A stretch of 21,364 nucleotides of DNA from Gryganskiella cystojenkinii (GCA_015852425.1 JAAAIG010000523.1:1-21364); one strand, 5' to 3'; counted from the stretch's first letter, positions 9,901 through 21,351 are shown. Notes: generated by a model from the sequence alone, not told the origin. Made by a program: numbers and translations.

Positions 9901-11195
9901 AGTGCCGTGATCGAGAGCAGTACTTCGAGCAAGTTGAACTACATTGTCAGTCAGATCTTGCAGTTTGAGGGACGGGAAAAGTGTATTGTCTTTTGTCAGT
10001 CGGACAATGCGATCTATTATGTCCGAGAATACCTCCATCTGGCCAAGATCCGCTGTCTCGAGTACCACAGCAAGATGGTAAACGACATGTATCCCCTATT
10101 TGCCTTATGAGCTACAGTTCATTATTCTGACATTTTTCCGTCTGATGTACTTGTGTATCGTATCTGTAGAGATTGAGCGACAGATCGAGCGTTATCACAA
10201 CCTTCATGTCCAGTGAGAACGTTGTTGCATTGATCATGGATGTCAAGAGTGCCGCCTACGGTATCAACCTACCCTGTGCCTCCCGTGTATACTTCGTCTC
10301 GCCGGTTTGGGAAGCGGCCAAGAAACGTCAGGCGATCAAGCGTGCGCATCGTATCGGTCAGCTTCGTCCCGTGTATGTCGAAACCTTGGTGATCCGGAAC
10401 AGTTTCGAGCAAATGATCCTCGACAGAAGTAACGAAAAGGACGTAGAGCCTAGAAGAGAACAACAATTTCAACAGCAATCACAAAAGGACACTGTATCTC
10501 AAAAGATAAAGAAGAGTCAGAATGTCGAGGCAGATTCCGAAATGCGGAGACGGTTTCAGGAACTCGCATTCTACCCGATGCCGCCAAGGTCTTCCCAGAA
10601 CACGACGAATGTGGACGGTCAGTCGATTTCCAATCTTGAGATCCCATTGTTGTATCAGTCGAGAAAGCGACGCGAGCCAGATCGTACGCGCCAAGAAGAC
10701 GAGGAGGACATCGTAATAGAGCCATCCAGTCGTCGTGTTCGGTTTGCTCTTCCAGACGATGTAGCCGTCGAGGAAAAAGATCGAGCGAGGATTCAATCGG
10801 TACGATTCACCGGCGTAGACACGGAAGGTGGCGGTCGTCAAGAATCATCCGACGAGGATGTAAACGAAGAGGAGGAAGAGGAGGAAGTAGAGGACAATGA
10901 AATCGTGACGAGCATTGGCGATATATTACAGGGTACAGGCGATCGCTACATGGAGTCGTCGCCCTCTCCCGAGCAGGAAGTCGATTTTGACCTGGTCAGC
11001 GACGACGACGACGACGACGATGACGGCGGGACCACGAATTCGTCGCCTGCCTCGGTTCAAGAGCAAAAGCGAACAAAGTGGTATCGGGGAGAAGGCATAC
11101 CGATATCTGGTCTGCCTGCTGTAATATCCACAATACCTACAGCAGGAGCGGAACCCGGACCCGAGGTCACAAATCTCCGCATTGATTCCGACTAG
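6969..11195 (+). CDS. SNF2-family DNA-dependent ATPase, Rad5/Rad16-like, orthology unresolved
   Basis: Predicted ATP-driven DNA translocase, presumably nuclear, acting on chromatin or in repair. Exons 6969-7772, 7873-8310, 8434-8572, 8696-10077 and 10170-11195 join in phase to 1262 residues. Motifs: Q-like LYNYQKHSLW (about 196), motif I EEMGSGKT (266-273), Ia TLVIVPPNLMDQW, motif II DEGH (496-499), III TGTPTPN (524-530), IV KCIVFCQ, V KSAAYGINL (947-955), VI QAIKRAHRIGQ (975-985). A CX2CX7CXH cluster (C464, C467, C475, H477) lies just before motif II. I see no RING or HIRAN domain, which argues against a plain Rad5 or SHPRH orthologue; a lineage-specific relative or a member of the F-box-linked SNF2 group are alternatives. 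The last 275 or so residues are low-complexity and acidic, including a Glu-rich block and eight consecutive Asp encoded by a GAC repeat near 11001. It shares a divergent promoter with VPS27. Confidence 0.92.
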
Positions 11196-11585
11196 GATGA
11201 GCGAGATGGCCCAATGGTCGTGTTCAGAAGCAGACCTGATCTCGATTCTGGTTAAGATCTTGGATAAGATAGTAACTTTGATACGTATGCCAAGGAAGGC
11301 AATTCGTCCGAGCGTCTTCGTTCTCTTTTTTGTAATTTATGCGAAAGTAAATTATGGTTCTATTTGACAGAGTACGACGAAGGACAACCTGTCTCTTGGG
11401 AGTTTCTATCTTTGAAGGAGCGGAGGGGGGTCTAGGGGCATTGGTCTCGCATGGTTTTCACATCGACAATTTGAAAAAAGAAAAGCGAAAGTATGTTTGC
11501 TAAAAGTACAGTCTTAATTTATTTTAGATGAGTTTTTTGAGGTTGAGGTGGGTTGAGGACACTTTTTTTTCTCTTAAAAACAAAG
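11196..11585. other. Convergent 3' intergenic region between SNF2 and FLC-like genes
   Basis: 390 bp between two facing stop codons. It contains A/T-rich stretches (11320-11365, 11500-11530) fitting 3' UTRs. No canonical AATAAA was seen on the plus strand for the SNF2 gene. No coding signal is visible. Confidence 0.75.
11518..11523 (-). terminator. Polyadenylation signal of the FLC/TRP-like gene
   Basis: AATAAA on the minus strand in an A/T-rich context, about 63 bases after the stop codon at 11586-11588. Confidence 0.55.
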
Positions 11586-14500
11586 CTAAGAGTGTGTGTC
11601 CAGATCTTCCTCTTCGGACGGGTTTTGAGAAAAGGCCGTGACAAACGAGTTGTCAGTCATGACCGTACTGATCGACGCGTTTCGGTTCAAAAGCGATAGA
11701 TGCTGAGGGGAATGAGATTGAGGTTGTAGTTGTTGTTGAAGTGGATAAGATTGATATGGGTGATATGTCGAACCGCCATTGTTGGTAACGCCGAGTTGTT
11801 GCTGTTGCAGATGTTGTTGATAAGGGTCAGAAAAGTACAAAGGAGCATCCTGGTAATTGGAACTGCCCGTGGATTTGATCGATGCATTTCGGCTCAAATA
11901 CTCTGTTCCTCCCAGGGATGGGTTACTCGTCGAATTTGACAATTGCGGCGGTTGAGATCCCAAAAGTGCGACCGATGACGACCCTTGCCCAGAGCTCGAT
12001 CCTGATCCTGGTGGTGCGGCAACCAGTGCAAGACTTGTAAACTGGATCGAGGGTGAATGCAACGGTGTCAGCGCTAAAGGGCGACCAGAGGAGGGTTTCG
12101 ACCGCACCCCGGATTGACGTCTCAACGATGCTCCAGAAGACGAATAGTAGGACTGTTGAGAAGAGGGACGTTTCTCTGGGTTGGATGAGGTTATCGAGGG
12201 TGAAGATATTGTTCTCTGTACATCATCGGATCTCGACTCTAGCATGGATGGACTTCCGGCCGAGTTGTTGGACATTGCCTGGAGACGGGTATCAAACATG
12301 CTCTGACGAGGCGTTCGATCCGGATCGAAAGCGTCTCCAGATCCTCCAGACGTCAGGTAATCCTCTGGAGTCAGTGGTGGAGAATTTGGGTAAGAAGGAC
12401 GATATAACCTCTGAAGACTGCCATCATCTTCATCCATGTCACCTTCTATGACAGGCTCAAGCATGTCATATCGCTCTTCAGACATCCCGTCCTCGTCCTC
12501 GTCGACTTCCAACATGTTCAATGGACCACTGTCGATGTCGCCTTGTCGAGGCAATATCAGCGCAGGTTGATCCTGCGTCGAAAAAGTCGATCTCGTCGTG
12601 CCTCGGCTTAGAATCGACTCGCTATATTCATCATCGTCCTCCTCGTCATGGTCTCGTCGAATGGCTGTGTCGGGGAATATCCGTCCGAGGATCTCTTGCA
12701 TCCGTCCTGCACTGGCAGCGATATGCGCATGAGGACTCGGTTGACTATCCGTAGGGCTTGCGGTCGTGGACGAAGAATCTCGGCCACTACTGGCAGTGGC
12801 TACTTTGATCGGCGTAGGGTTCTTAGAGGATCCTGAAGAAATTTCCGATTCAGCTCCTGTGGTTGGTTGAGTGGACGATTGACCAGTATCCAATCGGGGT
12901 AGCCCCATTGACATAATCGGACCTGCTGGCGCCACCACAGAGGGAATTGACGTCGCTGACGTCGCCGCCGCCGCTGCTTCTGCAGCCGCAGCTTCGGCTG
13001 CAGATCCTTCCTGTTCTGTCGCAGAGTCATGCAGGTAACGAACAGCCTTCTTCTGTGGACCTTTGGAAACCTTCAAAATACCACCGCCTTGAAGCAGCAA
13101 GGGTGAATCGGTCCTGAGTGCCTCTGCAATGTTATTGCTACTATCCGCAGAATGCCGGGGTGGGTAACCAAGGACGATACTACTTCCACCCCCGGCACTC
13201 ATCCTCGCCGAAGAAGCGCGTCTCGAGTCCCGATCCGAGCCGCCGTGGTCCGAATGATGCGAACTGGCGGTGGAATCCAACGCGGCCAGACCAGCTTTGA
13301 ATGAGGCACGATCACCAGCAATGGATCCTGTGATCGAACCGGCAGCACTGGTTTCTGTAGCGGTCGTTCCGGATCCTATTCCACCACCGCGAACAGACCC
13401 ACCCGCAGAGAGTTGACCAATATTCGATCCGACACCGGCTCCAGGGATGACTCCTGGTCCGAGTCCTGATGGCCCGATGTTACCCTTGGAACGCACATAA
13501 CTCAGTGTTCGGATGGATTCTGAAGTCCCCCCTGATCCCTGGCGGTTCAAACTCGAGGGAACCATAAATGGAGCTTGCTGCTGCTGTTGTTGAGGTTGCT
13601 GCGAATCCGCTGTGGAGACCAAGCTTCCATTCCTAGAGATCATGGCCGAAGGATTCGCGACAAACAAGTTCCGGTTCTGCTCATATCCACGATCCGATTC
13701 CAGGAAAAAACGAGAGATGCCTAAAGTGTTGAGTTCCCGAAATTGATCTCCACCGACTTGAGATCCCGTCTCGTCCAAATGACCTCCTCCACCAGCACGA
13801 AATGAGGAAGACGAAGACGGCTCCTGAACAAGGTCTCGACGCGACGGACGCATAACCTCAAAGGCCTTGGGTTTCGACCCGTTTCCGTTCGAGGGCATTC
13901 CACGACCGATCTTTCCACGACCAAACTTGAGAGCGTTGCCGACCGAGGCCATCATCCCCGCAAAGAGTCCAGTACCACGACCACCGCCCAAAGACGGAAT
14001 AATCGAGACCTTCTTAGTTTTCTCATTATTGGTCGCAGAGGAATCTGGTTCGGCTTTACTGGGATCGTAAAGATAAGGCCCATCCCGTGTCAGGTCCGAC
14101 ATGCGTCTCGTCCGGGGATCCTGTCGTTGATGCGACATCCTTTGGAAATTGGTATAAGAATCTCGTTGAGGCAACCCCGTGCTTGCGGAATAAGGTGTCG
14201 CCAGGTGTTGACCATAGGAGCTGTTGCGATCACCCCCGTCACTCCCGGGGGTCTGAGACGAAAGTCGAGAGGGTGAAGATCCCGTGGCTGAACCAGCCTC
14301 AAGCGCACTGACGGCTGCAGCTGTCAAAGGGACCAAAGAATTCAAGGATCGTTCCACAATCGATCCCTCAGAAGCAGAACCTCCTACGGCACTTGGAGTT
14401 GAAGACTGCCCTAATCGAGATCGACGACTGTCCATGAGACGAGACAGTCGGTACCGCTCTGCCGGTGAACCGTAAAGGAATGCATCCTCCTCCATACTAC

Positions 14501-17500
14501 CAATGCCGTCCCCGAGTCGAGACGTTCTCTGCTGGTGTGGAGATGGTGGCGCATGCAAAGCTCGTTGCATCGAATCGACCCCGGTGTCCTGACTCCCACT
14601 TCCCAAAGACGAGTATGACACGACCGTGAACCGTCTGTTCCTGGGCGTTCCTTCGTGGACCTCCTCGTCCTCGTGCACGATGACAGGAATCCCTCTCGTA
14701 TGTGATCCACCCCCGGACAATGGACGACCCCATCGGGGTTCCTCACTATCGACGGGATCCTCAAAGTTATAAGTCTTGGTCGGACCTCGCCACTTGTCCG
14801 AGTGTCGCATTCGCCAAAACATGATGATCTGAATCAGGTTCCAGAGCATCAAGGCAAACATGACGATAAAAACTACGAGGTGGAGTGACATTTGAATGTA
14901 CGCAAATAGCTCCCGTACATCCGGTGAGGCACCGATCTCGGTCAAGTAAACGATCGAGCAACCCGTGATGGAGATTCGGATCACACTTAAAAATATGTGA
15001 AATTTGTTGTCCCCGGCTTCCGCATAAGGCCACTTGAAAGCGATGACGAGCAAGTATCCGGCCTCGACAACCATCAGGATCGAGACCTGAGCGACGCCAT
15101 ATGACGAGAGCATAGCGACCGAGAGACCCCAGAGGAATCGGACGAGTAACGTAACGAGGAAGAAGAGCGTTCCTTCTTGTGCCAGTGTGTTGTAAAGGGT
15201 TCCATATTTGAGTAACGTTCCTTGATCATCGTAGAGAAGATGTTCAGATGAGGCTCGGAGAATCCGCCAAGTGAAAAAAATGGTGGCGCCCACAGAAAAA
15301 ACTAGCAGTGAGGCGGCAGCGACCACGATCTTGGCGACACTTCCAGATATAGTCAGTTGGTACATGGCCGAGAGAGCCAGAGGTGTGTAAAGCAAGGACC
15401 AGACGCGGAGCAAATTACCTAGAGACAACATATAAGAGATACACAACAATAGGACAAAACACGTTAGTAAATTCCACTTGAAAAACTGTGTTTTTTCTCT
15501 TCCCGGTTGTCCGTGTCCATGCTCTTTTTATCATTGTAACATTGTAAAAAACTTTACCGACAACAAAGTTGAGTGCATGCTGGAGTGTTTTTCCTCGTTG
15601 ATGCCTTTCCTTGGCCATGATCCAAGCAATCCCCAACAGCGCCGCCGAGACCAACAGAGACAACACTGCTGAGAGGGCTGCATTGATCAATGTTCCGAAA
15701 AACAAATCCGAGGGGAACGCCCCGATCGCGGCCGCATAGGCTTCGACACCAAACCGAGAGACATTGAACTGCTGCACACCATTGCTCTTGTTCTTGAATG
15801 GATCCGTAATTGTGGGGATGACCATTGCCGTTGTAATAGAGGTGGGTAAGGTACGAGAAGGAGGGGGTCGGGTCGGTGGAGGCTGTTGCTTCGAGATAGA
15901 TTTCGACTTTGTACTGGAGGAGCTACTGGAGGTGGACTCGGGATCGGGGGTAGTGGTGGAGGTGGTGGTCGTCGTTGTGGTAGTAGTGGTGGTCGTACTT
16001 GTTGGGGAAGGTGTTGGAGTAGCTGGTGACACTTCAGAGCCGGAACTTCCTGACGGAGGCACATCTCGTCTGAGCAGGTATGGCGTCCTGGAAAGAACTG
16101 GCAAGGTTGTCCGAGGGAGAGGGATGACCCCTGGTAGAGCAATGTTGTTCGCCATCGCCCGCAGTTCCACATCCTGTCGCGCATGATAAATTCGATCAAG
16201 GTCGCTCTTTTTATGTACAAGACTGCCGCTTCCGGTGCTGATACTGCTACTGCTGCCACTAGAATTGATTCCGAGAGAACGCTGATCATCCAGGCTGACG
16301 CTGTTGTTGCTGTTACTGCCGCTTCCTTGAGCATTGATCTGGTTCACGGATCCGGGTCCGCCGTATTTGAGCACATCTGTCGCATTCGTAGGGCCTTTGC
16401 CCGCCAGAGAATCCTTGAACTCCAGAAAGGACCAATGAAACAAACTTGTGAAGGTGGGATAAAAGGACGGGTAATTGATCGAGAGTTGGCCCGTCATGAC
16501 GATAAACTGGGTATAAAACACGATATCAAAGAACCCCGGGGTATGGACCGAAATCGCTTCTGTTGGTAACCCATAGGTTGCGACTGCACCCAGGAACCCG
16601 TTCCCGATCGCGGCCCGCATCACCGTCGCGGTCAGACTCATGGTCCCGGCCAAGAGGGCGAGCGCAAGGGGTAAATAGCTGAGAGCAGTATTGACCTGGG
16701 GCATGGTCTGCTCCAACAGGACCGAGACACAGACGATCGATTGGTTGTTACTGCCAATGATTTGAAGGGTCACCATGAGTTCTGCATACGGCGCGGATTG
16801 AGAGATGTTAAAGCTCTATATTGATTTAAGGTTCCCCAACCCCAAAAATAGGAGGCAAGAAAAAAAAAATTAGCCCTGGCTGAACATATCCAAACGACCT
16901 GCAAGATTGTCGCAAGGGGAGAGGGAGGAGACAAAAGCAAAAAAGGGCAAAATATAAAAAAATAACCTACGGTCTGAAGTGTTCCTGGTCCAGGGGCTAC
17001 GGGACAACCGCCAACGATGATACCTCCCTCGGGTGAGCATGCAGGACCTTCACTCCTGTATAGTTGTGTCCCCATTAGCGTCGTTTGAATTGACGTTCTC
17101 CCTATCAAATGAGATAGGCAAGGAAAAAGAAAAAGAGATATTGATTGGGTTAGTCTGGACGCACACGATGTATCATTTTTTTTTGTCCATGAACTGAACA
17201 GAACACGCGCTCCCTCCTGGTAACCCAAAATAATCTGGCGGACAGAAAACGAAGTTATTTTTGCTTTTTTTTTTTTGCGATGATCGAAGGGCCAAGGAAA
17301 CATCCCAAAAAAACAAGGGTTGTGGTTGCACAGAGTCGAAGGTTGCAAACTCTGCTGTCAGGTTAACTGTTTTGGGCGTGTACAACTCCAAAAAAAATGC
17401 ATCATTTTTTCACCAAGGAAGGGTAAACATCAGACAAAAAACGCGTTTCTAAAAAAAGATGAAAATTCTCTCTCTCTTTTTTTTATCTTGCGCGCCTCCG

Positions 17501-17980
17501 CCACCACACCACAAACATAACATCAATCCAACAGAAACGAGACAATAAAGAACTCGGGAGGTGGGAATTGGAGTGGGTGCATGGGTAGGGTTCTTTCAAA
17601 TTGGGGGAAACAGACGATCACAATAACCGACGACTGAAGAAAGAAATGTCAGTCGATTTTTGCCAGGGGGTAATAAGCAAAGCAAAGAATAAAATGTACT
17701 CACAGGCCATGGTGGCTGCCTCGGTGTACCCCTGGGCCCAGTATGCTTGTGTAAAGTTGCCGTTGAGGACCAAGCCGATCGAGCTGTTTGTGCGATCATA
17801 GTGGGCAGTGACTCTTTCGAGCGCAAGAATCGGATTGGATCCAGAACAATCCACATACGGCCATGCATCCGCCACGCTCAAGAAGCCTTTTTCACCACCA
17901 CTGCTGAGGACCAAAAGAGCCGCCAAGAGCAAAAGTATCAGATTTGACAGCCCCGTCCTTGCTGCTATCCCTGTCCGCAT
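11586..17980 (-). CDS. ML-like/TRP-domain membrane protein of the fungal FLC/Pkd2-like family
   Basis: Fungal FLC/TRP-like proteins act in ER or plasma membranes in calcium signalling, flavin transport or cell-wall maintenance; which role applies here cannot be read from sequence. Exons 17980-17704, 17101-16971, 16815-15558 and 15418-11586 join in phase to 1832 residues. Features in order: signal peptide (LILLLLAALLVLSS, about 14-27); Cys-containing ML-like luminal domain (about 40-175); membrane segments from about 179; a Ser/Thr-rich loop at about 276-486 with a long Thr run; then NVSRFGVEAYAAAIGAFPSD and a multi-span TRP-like core to about residue 758. The remaining roughly 1,070 residues are predicted cytosolic and disordered, rich in Ser, Gly, Gln, Ala and acidic blocks. 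Family members are commonly below 1,000 residues, so both loop and tail are expansions. The start was chosen because it puts the hydrophobic segment at the N-terminus; in-frame ATGs also occur at 18268 and 18538. Confidence 0.88.
17102..17703 (-). other. Long first intron of the FLC/TRP-like gene
   Basis: 602 bp, donor GTGAGT and acceptor ATTTGATAG on the minus strand, splitting the ML-like domain in phase 1. It contains several homopolymer A/T runs; no coding signal was seen. Confidence 0.8.
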
Positions 17981-19203
17981 CCTTGTTCTCGTCCTTGTCC
18001 TTGACCTCGACTGTTTTTGTTGTGACCGTGTCCCTGAGATTGATGTTGTCCTTGATGATGTTAGGGACGTCGAGAGGGTTGTGGAGAAAAATCTTCCGGT
18101 CTTTGTTCCTGCTTTTGTGGTTGGTATTGTTGTTACTCCTTTCCGGCGAACGGACAATATTGGGGAACGAGAGCTTGTGCAGCTGCAGCTGCAACAGGAA
18201 GAACAAGGAGAGGAAAAGAAGACGTTGCTGTTGTAGTAGTTCGTTGGTATTGAGTCGTCCAAGAGCATGACGAAGGTGACGGTATTGATTATGCAGGATA
18301 AGGAAAGGACCGAGCTGTGTGCTATGTTTGGTATCGACGTAACAAACAAGACGAACGCCTGCTTGAGTCTTTGCGATCTCGAAAGGAATGAGAGGGAAAA
18401 GAGAATGACTTCAACGGAGAGCGCGAATGAAAAAGAGCAAAAATAAGAAGGTGAGCACAGCAATGCAAATAAAAGAGTATTCAGGGCAGTGTGTAAGAGA
18501 GGGAGTAAGGGGGAGAGAGGAAAGAGAGAGAGATACAAAAGTGAGAATGGAGGGTGTGATCAGGAAATAGAGCTGTCCATGCTCATGACTGGATCGAGAG
18601 TGAAGGAAACAAAGAGAATGAGAGAGGACAATGGAAACACCAACAGTCGAAGAAACATGTTCCGTGTGTGCCTTGTTTTTGTGAGACTATTTTTATCGCT
18701 GAAGAGTGCATGCTGCGGTGACGATGACCAGAAATGAAAAATCATTTATTTTTTAATTTTATTTATTCCTGCAAATATTTTTATTCGCACAAGAAGTGAT
18801 TGACTCTCAGCCCTTCTCAAAACAAGCAAAAAAAAAAAAGAGTTTGTTCATCCTTTTTTTTCTCCATCATCGAACACACCTTTTTTTTTTGTTGCTTCCC
18901 TCCTTCTCTTTTCCCTCTAATCCTTCATCCATCCCATCATCCCCTCCCACTCTCTTTCACCTTCCATTCCCCCCTAATGACAGTCGACCAAGCATAGAAA
19001 TCCTTTCCTCCTTTCTCATCATTTTTCTTCTTTCCAACTCACTGGCTGACCTTTGATTTACATCATCTCATCTCTTAGCTCCGTCCTAACGGGTTGATCC
19101 CTCTACCCCCCATCCTTCTCTTTTTTTTTGATTTCTTTCCTCTCCTACACCTCCCCCCCCGATACCTTAATCTACCCTACTCCTCCCCATATCACCTCTC
19201 ATC
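17981..19203. promoter_or_regulatory. 1.2-kb divergent upstream region of the FLC-like and RhoGAP genes
   Basis: Left part (17981-18538) is open in frame with the FLC-like gene but reads as Ser/Leu/Arg-rich low complexity, more like a leader than protein. GA-rich plus-strand sequence at 18490-18560 is CT-rich on the FLC sense strand. The centre (18735-18790) is very A/T-rich. The right part (about 18840-19200) is almost pure pyrimidine on the plus strand, leading to the RhoGAP ATG. Short open frames here are composition artefacts. Confidence 0.65.
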
Positions 19204-21341
19204 ATGACCAATAACAACAACCAACAACACCAACCACAGTCAGCGTCCTCCCCTCCTCTTCCACCACTCCCTGCCTCTGCTTACTCTTCGCCCTCGCCCC
19301 CACCACTGCTCCTCCCCACCTCCGCATCCCCTTCGCCCTCTCCAAAGTCATCCTTCACCTCCCGGTTCAAATCCAAACCCCAGGCGATTGCCATCTATAA
19401 CAACAGCCCACAGCACCAAAATGGTCTCCTCGTCGAGCCCGCCCAACCGTCCCCTCGTCGGGGGTCGATTGCTGCCCACTTGATGAACTTTGCCACACGG
19501 TCAACAACCTCGCTCCAACTTCTTTCCAGTTCTGCACCTGCGGCTCATCATGGCGGTCTGGGTCCGTCCCCTTCCTCGATTTCACTAGTCGCTCAAGAGG
19601 AAGAGATGCGGTCCCAGGTCCTTCCACTCCGGTCCACACCTTTCTCTAACCCTTTCAAAAAGCTCCAACATACTTTCCACAGCGGCGGTAGTTCAAAGAA
19701 GAGCAATCTGGATACACTTGGAGGCCAGCAGCAACAGCAATCAAAAATTCCCGAGAGAATCGTTTCTTCCTCGGCCTCGGCACAATCCATGACCTCCTGG
19801 CGGTCCAAAGGAGCCGAGATACTTTCCAAAAAGACCTGGGGCCGTACGCGCAAGAGTAAGCTCCCTCTCTCTCTCTCTCTTTTCAATTGTTCTAATCGCT
19901 TCTCCTTTTTCTATCCTTTATTTTTGCACCTGTGTTTTCTGCTTTCCTCTCTTTTTTGGCGGAAAAAATATGCATTATGAAGCAGAAACAGGGTTAATGC
20001 ATTAATGCAAAAGAGACGAGAAGGAGGGTAAACAAAACAAGGGCAGGGCAATCAAGGGGAGAGAGAAACACACACAGAGAGAGAGGGGGTACTGCCAGGG
20101 AACCAACCAACCAACCCACGCCTATGTAGTATTTCTACAAGACGACAAAGAAAAGGAACCTTTGAAGGGCACAAAAAAGAGAGTTTCCTGTCTTTTGCTC
20201 CGCATATCTGCATTATTTTCTGGAAACGAACGCACACAAACGGACGAATCACACAAATCACATTTCTCAGAGTTAATTGCCTTTAGTTGGATTACGGTTG
20301 ACAGTGAGGCGAAGTTGGAAAAAAATAATGCATGACCATCTCAGCCCTGTGCGCGTGCAGGAAGGACATAGACAATGGGCTTGTTGCCAGTGGTGACTTT
20401 TGTTGTTTGTCAATGGATGGTGGTTGCTCTTTGGTTTCAACCTCTTTTTTTTTTTTTTTTGGTCTTTTCGTTATCTTTTGTTTCCTTCTTACTTTCGAGG
20501 CGGGTTACTGTCGCCACACACTTTCCTACCTGTCCTCTTTTACTGCCAAATCTCCTTTCCCCACCCAGGTCCGTTTTGTCGTTGGACCAATACAAAAATA
20601 GTCAACGAAGGATCCAAAACCACACCCGTTCTTCTTTTGGTTTCTCTTTATTATTCTCAAACATCACACAAAGAAAGGGCTGTTTTTATTTTTCTTGCCT
20701 TGTGTGTGTTCTGTTCTGAACTAACGAACGGCAGCACCATCATCGTCATCAACGTCATTCCTAATCTCATCCCACCCACCCCCCTCTTTTTCTCAAACAC
20801 TTTCCGTCACGACAGATTCAGAACCCACCTATGCTGGTCAGGGAGTCCTTGTCGCCCCCATCTTTGGTTCCTCGATTGATGATGCAGTCCGGGTCTCGCA
20901 TATCCCTGGGACCCCCATGGTCCCCGCTGTTCTCTACCGGTGTGCGGAGTTCCTAGAAGCCAAGGGCATTCATGAAGTTGGTCTTTACCGGTAAGTACCT
21001 CTGTGTCTGCAACCGATCGATAATTTTACAGTTTTTTTTTGTTCGACCGTCCAACGAACGTTCCTTTTTTGTTGGTCTTGGACTCATGTGGGCTGGCGCA
21101 GAACTCTTTTTTTGAGCTGGGCCAGTTCATTAATTTGTGTTCATGCTTACTTACTCCTTTTTTTTTTAATTTATTTATTTCATTATCAACTTTTTTGCTT
21201 CAAATAGTGTCCCTGGAAGTCATGCTAGTGTCCAAAAGCTCAAGCGCATGTTTGAGTCTGGCAAAGACCACAACTTGCTCGCCATGGATGGTATCGACCC
21301 TAATGATATCGCCACGCTATTGAAACTCTACTTGCGCGAAC
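19204..21341 (+). CDS. RhoGAP-domain protein, 3' end beyond the window
   Basis: GTPase-activating protein predicted to switch off a Rho/Cdc42-type GTPase and so influence polarity or cell-wall growth. Exons 19204-19855, 20816-20990 and 21208-21341 join in phase (320 residues visible), and a good donor (GTAAGA) follows 21341, so the gene continues. The first 217 residues are Pro/Ser/Gln-rich and disordered with basic patches (FKSKP, KKTWGRTRK). The RhoGAP fold begins near residue 230 with VLVAPIFGSSIDDAV; GLYRVPGSH contains the arginine finger (R276, split across the intron), followed by KLKRMFESG and DPNDIATLLKLYLRE, the conserved helix region. The last part of the RhoGAP domain and any C-terminal domain are outside. 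The first intron, 960 bp, is unusually long for this locus. A separate gene starting inside that intron is possible but less likely, because phases match and the joined protein reads smoothly. The subfamily (Sac7-, Rga- or Bem3-like) is not resolved. Confidence 0.87.
19856..20815 (+). other. 960-bp first intron of the RhoGAP gene
   Basis: Donor A|GTAAGC, acceptor ACGACAG, phase 1. It holds CT runs, CA/GA repeats near 20065-20090, and six occurrences of TGCATTA or its complement between 19971 and 20332. It is more than four times longer than any internal (non-first) intron in the window. An unseen exon or an internal promoter is possible. Confidence 0.65.
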
Positions 21342-21351
21342 GTAAGAACTC

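Noticed and set aside
15764..16186. 140-residue plus-strand open frame rich in Val
   Set aside because: Antisense of the Thr-rich loop of the FLC-like protein.
17808..18236. 142-residue plus-strand open frame
   Set aside because: Antisense to the FLC-like first exon and leader; repeat-driven Leu/Val/Asp composition.
18796..19056. Plus-strand open frames in the pyrimidine-rich leader
   Set aside because: Ser/Phe/Pro-only composition produced by CT-rich sequence; two frames are open at once, as expected without stop-rich content.
20332..20879. Three overlapping plus-strand open frames in the long intron
   Set aside because: T-rich intron sequence; none contains the RhoGAP frame, which begins at 20816 in another phase.
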